Source: Nitrospira sp.
Lineage (GTDB): Bacteria; Nitrospirota; Nitrospiria; Nitrospirales; Nitrospiraceae
Length of the DNA: 5,188 bases
Assembly: GCA_029858925.1 (NCBI GenBank)
Contig: JAOUEB010000136.1
Span: 1 to 5,188 of the forward strand
Reading direction: 5' to 3'
Part shown: positions 4,455-5,188 of the stretch, piece after piece
Numbering within the stretch: the stretch's first letter is position 1
Layout: every line of letters starts with the position of its first letter
Translations under genes and position numbers: made by a program
The notes under the pieces: model-generated
Databases searched by the model: none
Told to the model about the DNA's origin: nothing
The model's input: only the letters and a program-made list of their open reading frames with translations

Positions 4455-5188
4455 CTATCCCGGCAACTGCACAAACACCTCCGCTTGCCGTTCGCTCAGT
4501 GGCGATGCAGCGCCGGGATTGTGAATTAGCATCCGCACACGCGGATGAGTCCGTTGAGATTTTGGACGCTCAACGAGCTCGACATTCGCCAGTCTGGTTC
4601 CCGCTTTCGACGGCAGCGGTTCCACATCCCATAATGAAATCAGGACGGCGCTGAGATGCCGCAAGCTGGTCAGCAATACGGTGACCGCGCCTGACAATGC
4701 CTTCACGTCCAACCAGATGGCCGCCGGCCGGCCGTTCTTGCCGCTTTGCAAATCGGCGCGTGGGATAGAGATGTGCAACACGACAGGATCGCAATAGTCG
4801 GCCAGCTGTTTCGCCTTCTGTTGAATGCGTGCCAAAATCCGATGGAGCAGGATGACGCCGCGGTCTTCTTCCTCTCCCTGTTCCTCATCTCGCACGATTC
4901 CTCGAAGCGGCATCCGTCGACGCGCCGCCGATCCCACCATGGCCGTGACTTCGACCAGAAACCGATCCCGGCCCAGATGGCACTCCAGATCAGCGCTACG
5001 GGTCTTCGATTCAGGCAGAAAGGTGACACGCACTTGGGCGCGAATCAGCTGCGTGGCCAGCTCCAATTCAGCCAATGCCGATTCTTTCACGCCGCGATCA
5101 GAATGGGTGAGGCGATGCAGGAGGCGTCCGAGCCGAAGATGGCTCGACTGATCGGCACAGTGCCGGTGCAGTTGGGTCAAACGGTCTT
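4455..5188 (-). CDS. Conserved-looking hypothetical protein, possible PD-(D/E)XK-like fold (5' end outside the window)
   Basis: The minus-strand frame is open from the right edge to a TAG at 4457-4455, giving at least 244 codons. The only starts near the edge are weak: a TTG at 5180 has no Shine-Dalgarno and the frame continues past it, so the true start is probably outside. I do not recognise the protein with confidence. Numbering from that TTG, residues 62-80 read as S-A-D-L-E, then F-L-V-E-V-T-A, an arrangement like the acidic core of PD-(D/E)XK nucleases (D64, E77), but with T79 where a lysine is expected. A highly charged segment follows (98-107), then a helix at about 110-128 and alternating hydrophobic strands (132-139, 155-159, 166-170, 178-184). 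The C-terminal part (L-W-D-V-E-P-L-P at 183-190, H-N-P-G-A at 220-224) looks structured. There is no signal peptide or membrane segment. It is convergent with the deaminase and not in its operon. Confidence 0.7.
   Translation of the reverse strand, partial: DRLTQLHRHCADQSSHLRLGRLLHRLTHSDRGVKESALAELELATQLIRAQVRVTFLPESKTRSADLECHLGRDRFLVEVTAMVGSAARRRMPLRGIVRDEEQGEEEDRGVILLHRILARIQQKAKQLADYCDPVVLHISIPRADLQSGKNGRPAAIWLDVKALSGAVTVLLTSLRHLSAVLISLWDVEPLPSKAGTRLANVELVERPKSQRTHPRVRMLIHNPGAASPLSERQAEVFVQLPG

Overview
The window reads as an ordinary stretch of a moderately GC-rich, Gram-negative-type bacterial chromosome with respiratory multihaem chemistry. A Nitrospira-like or other chemolithotrophic or environmental lineage is my best inference. 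It rests on the pentahaem cytochrome, a purine deaminase that resembles the Nitrosomonas europaea NE0047 protein as I recall it, and heptanucleotide repeats in non-coding DNA. No marker gene fixes the taxonomy. I see no rRNA, tRNA, CRISPR, insertion sequence or phage gene.

Layout. Positions 1-3244 carry a minus-strand cluster, in transcription order: a histone-deacetylase-family amidohydrolase (3244-2300), a membrane-anchored pentahaem c-type cytochrome (2303-1020, ATGA overlap with the deacetylase), a tandem-domain rhodanese (991-101, 28 bases further on) and the first five codons of another gene (15-1). That last gene has its own strong Shine-Dalgarno and a good sigma70-like promoter that overlaps the rhodanese stop codon. 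From about 3245 to 3424 lies a divergent intergenic region with two arrays of CG-phased heptamers in inverted orientation and candidate promoters for both directions.

Rightward from there are a small two-repeat TPR protein (3425-3742) and a guanine/ammeline-type nucleobase deaminase (3739-4332). The deaminase probably starts at a GTG overlapping the TPR stop (GTGA), so the two are likely co-translated. About 120 bases of non-coding DNA, with one candidate hairpin, separate the deaminase from a convergent minus-strand gene (4455 to beyond 5188). That gene encodes an unrecognised protein with a possible PD-(D/E)XK-like core and is cut by the right window edge.

How the genes may work together. 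The first cluster joins a zinc amidohydrolase, an extracytoplasmic electron carrier and a sulfurtransferase. Its close packing argues for co-expression, but a shared pathway is not evident. The TPR and deaminase pair suggests purine salvage or nitrogen release with an accessory scaffold. The most interesting non-coding signal is the family of 7-bp-phased repeats, which occurs in the divergent spacer and, in a different sequence, apparently within the 3' end of the cytochrome gene, where it may have added a C-terminal tail. I found no convincing previously undescribed multi-gene system.
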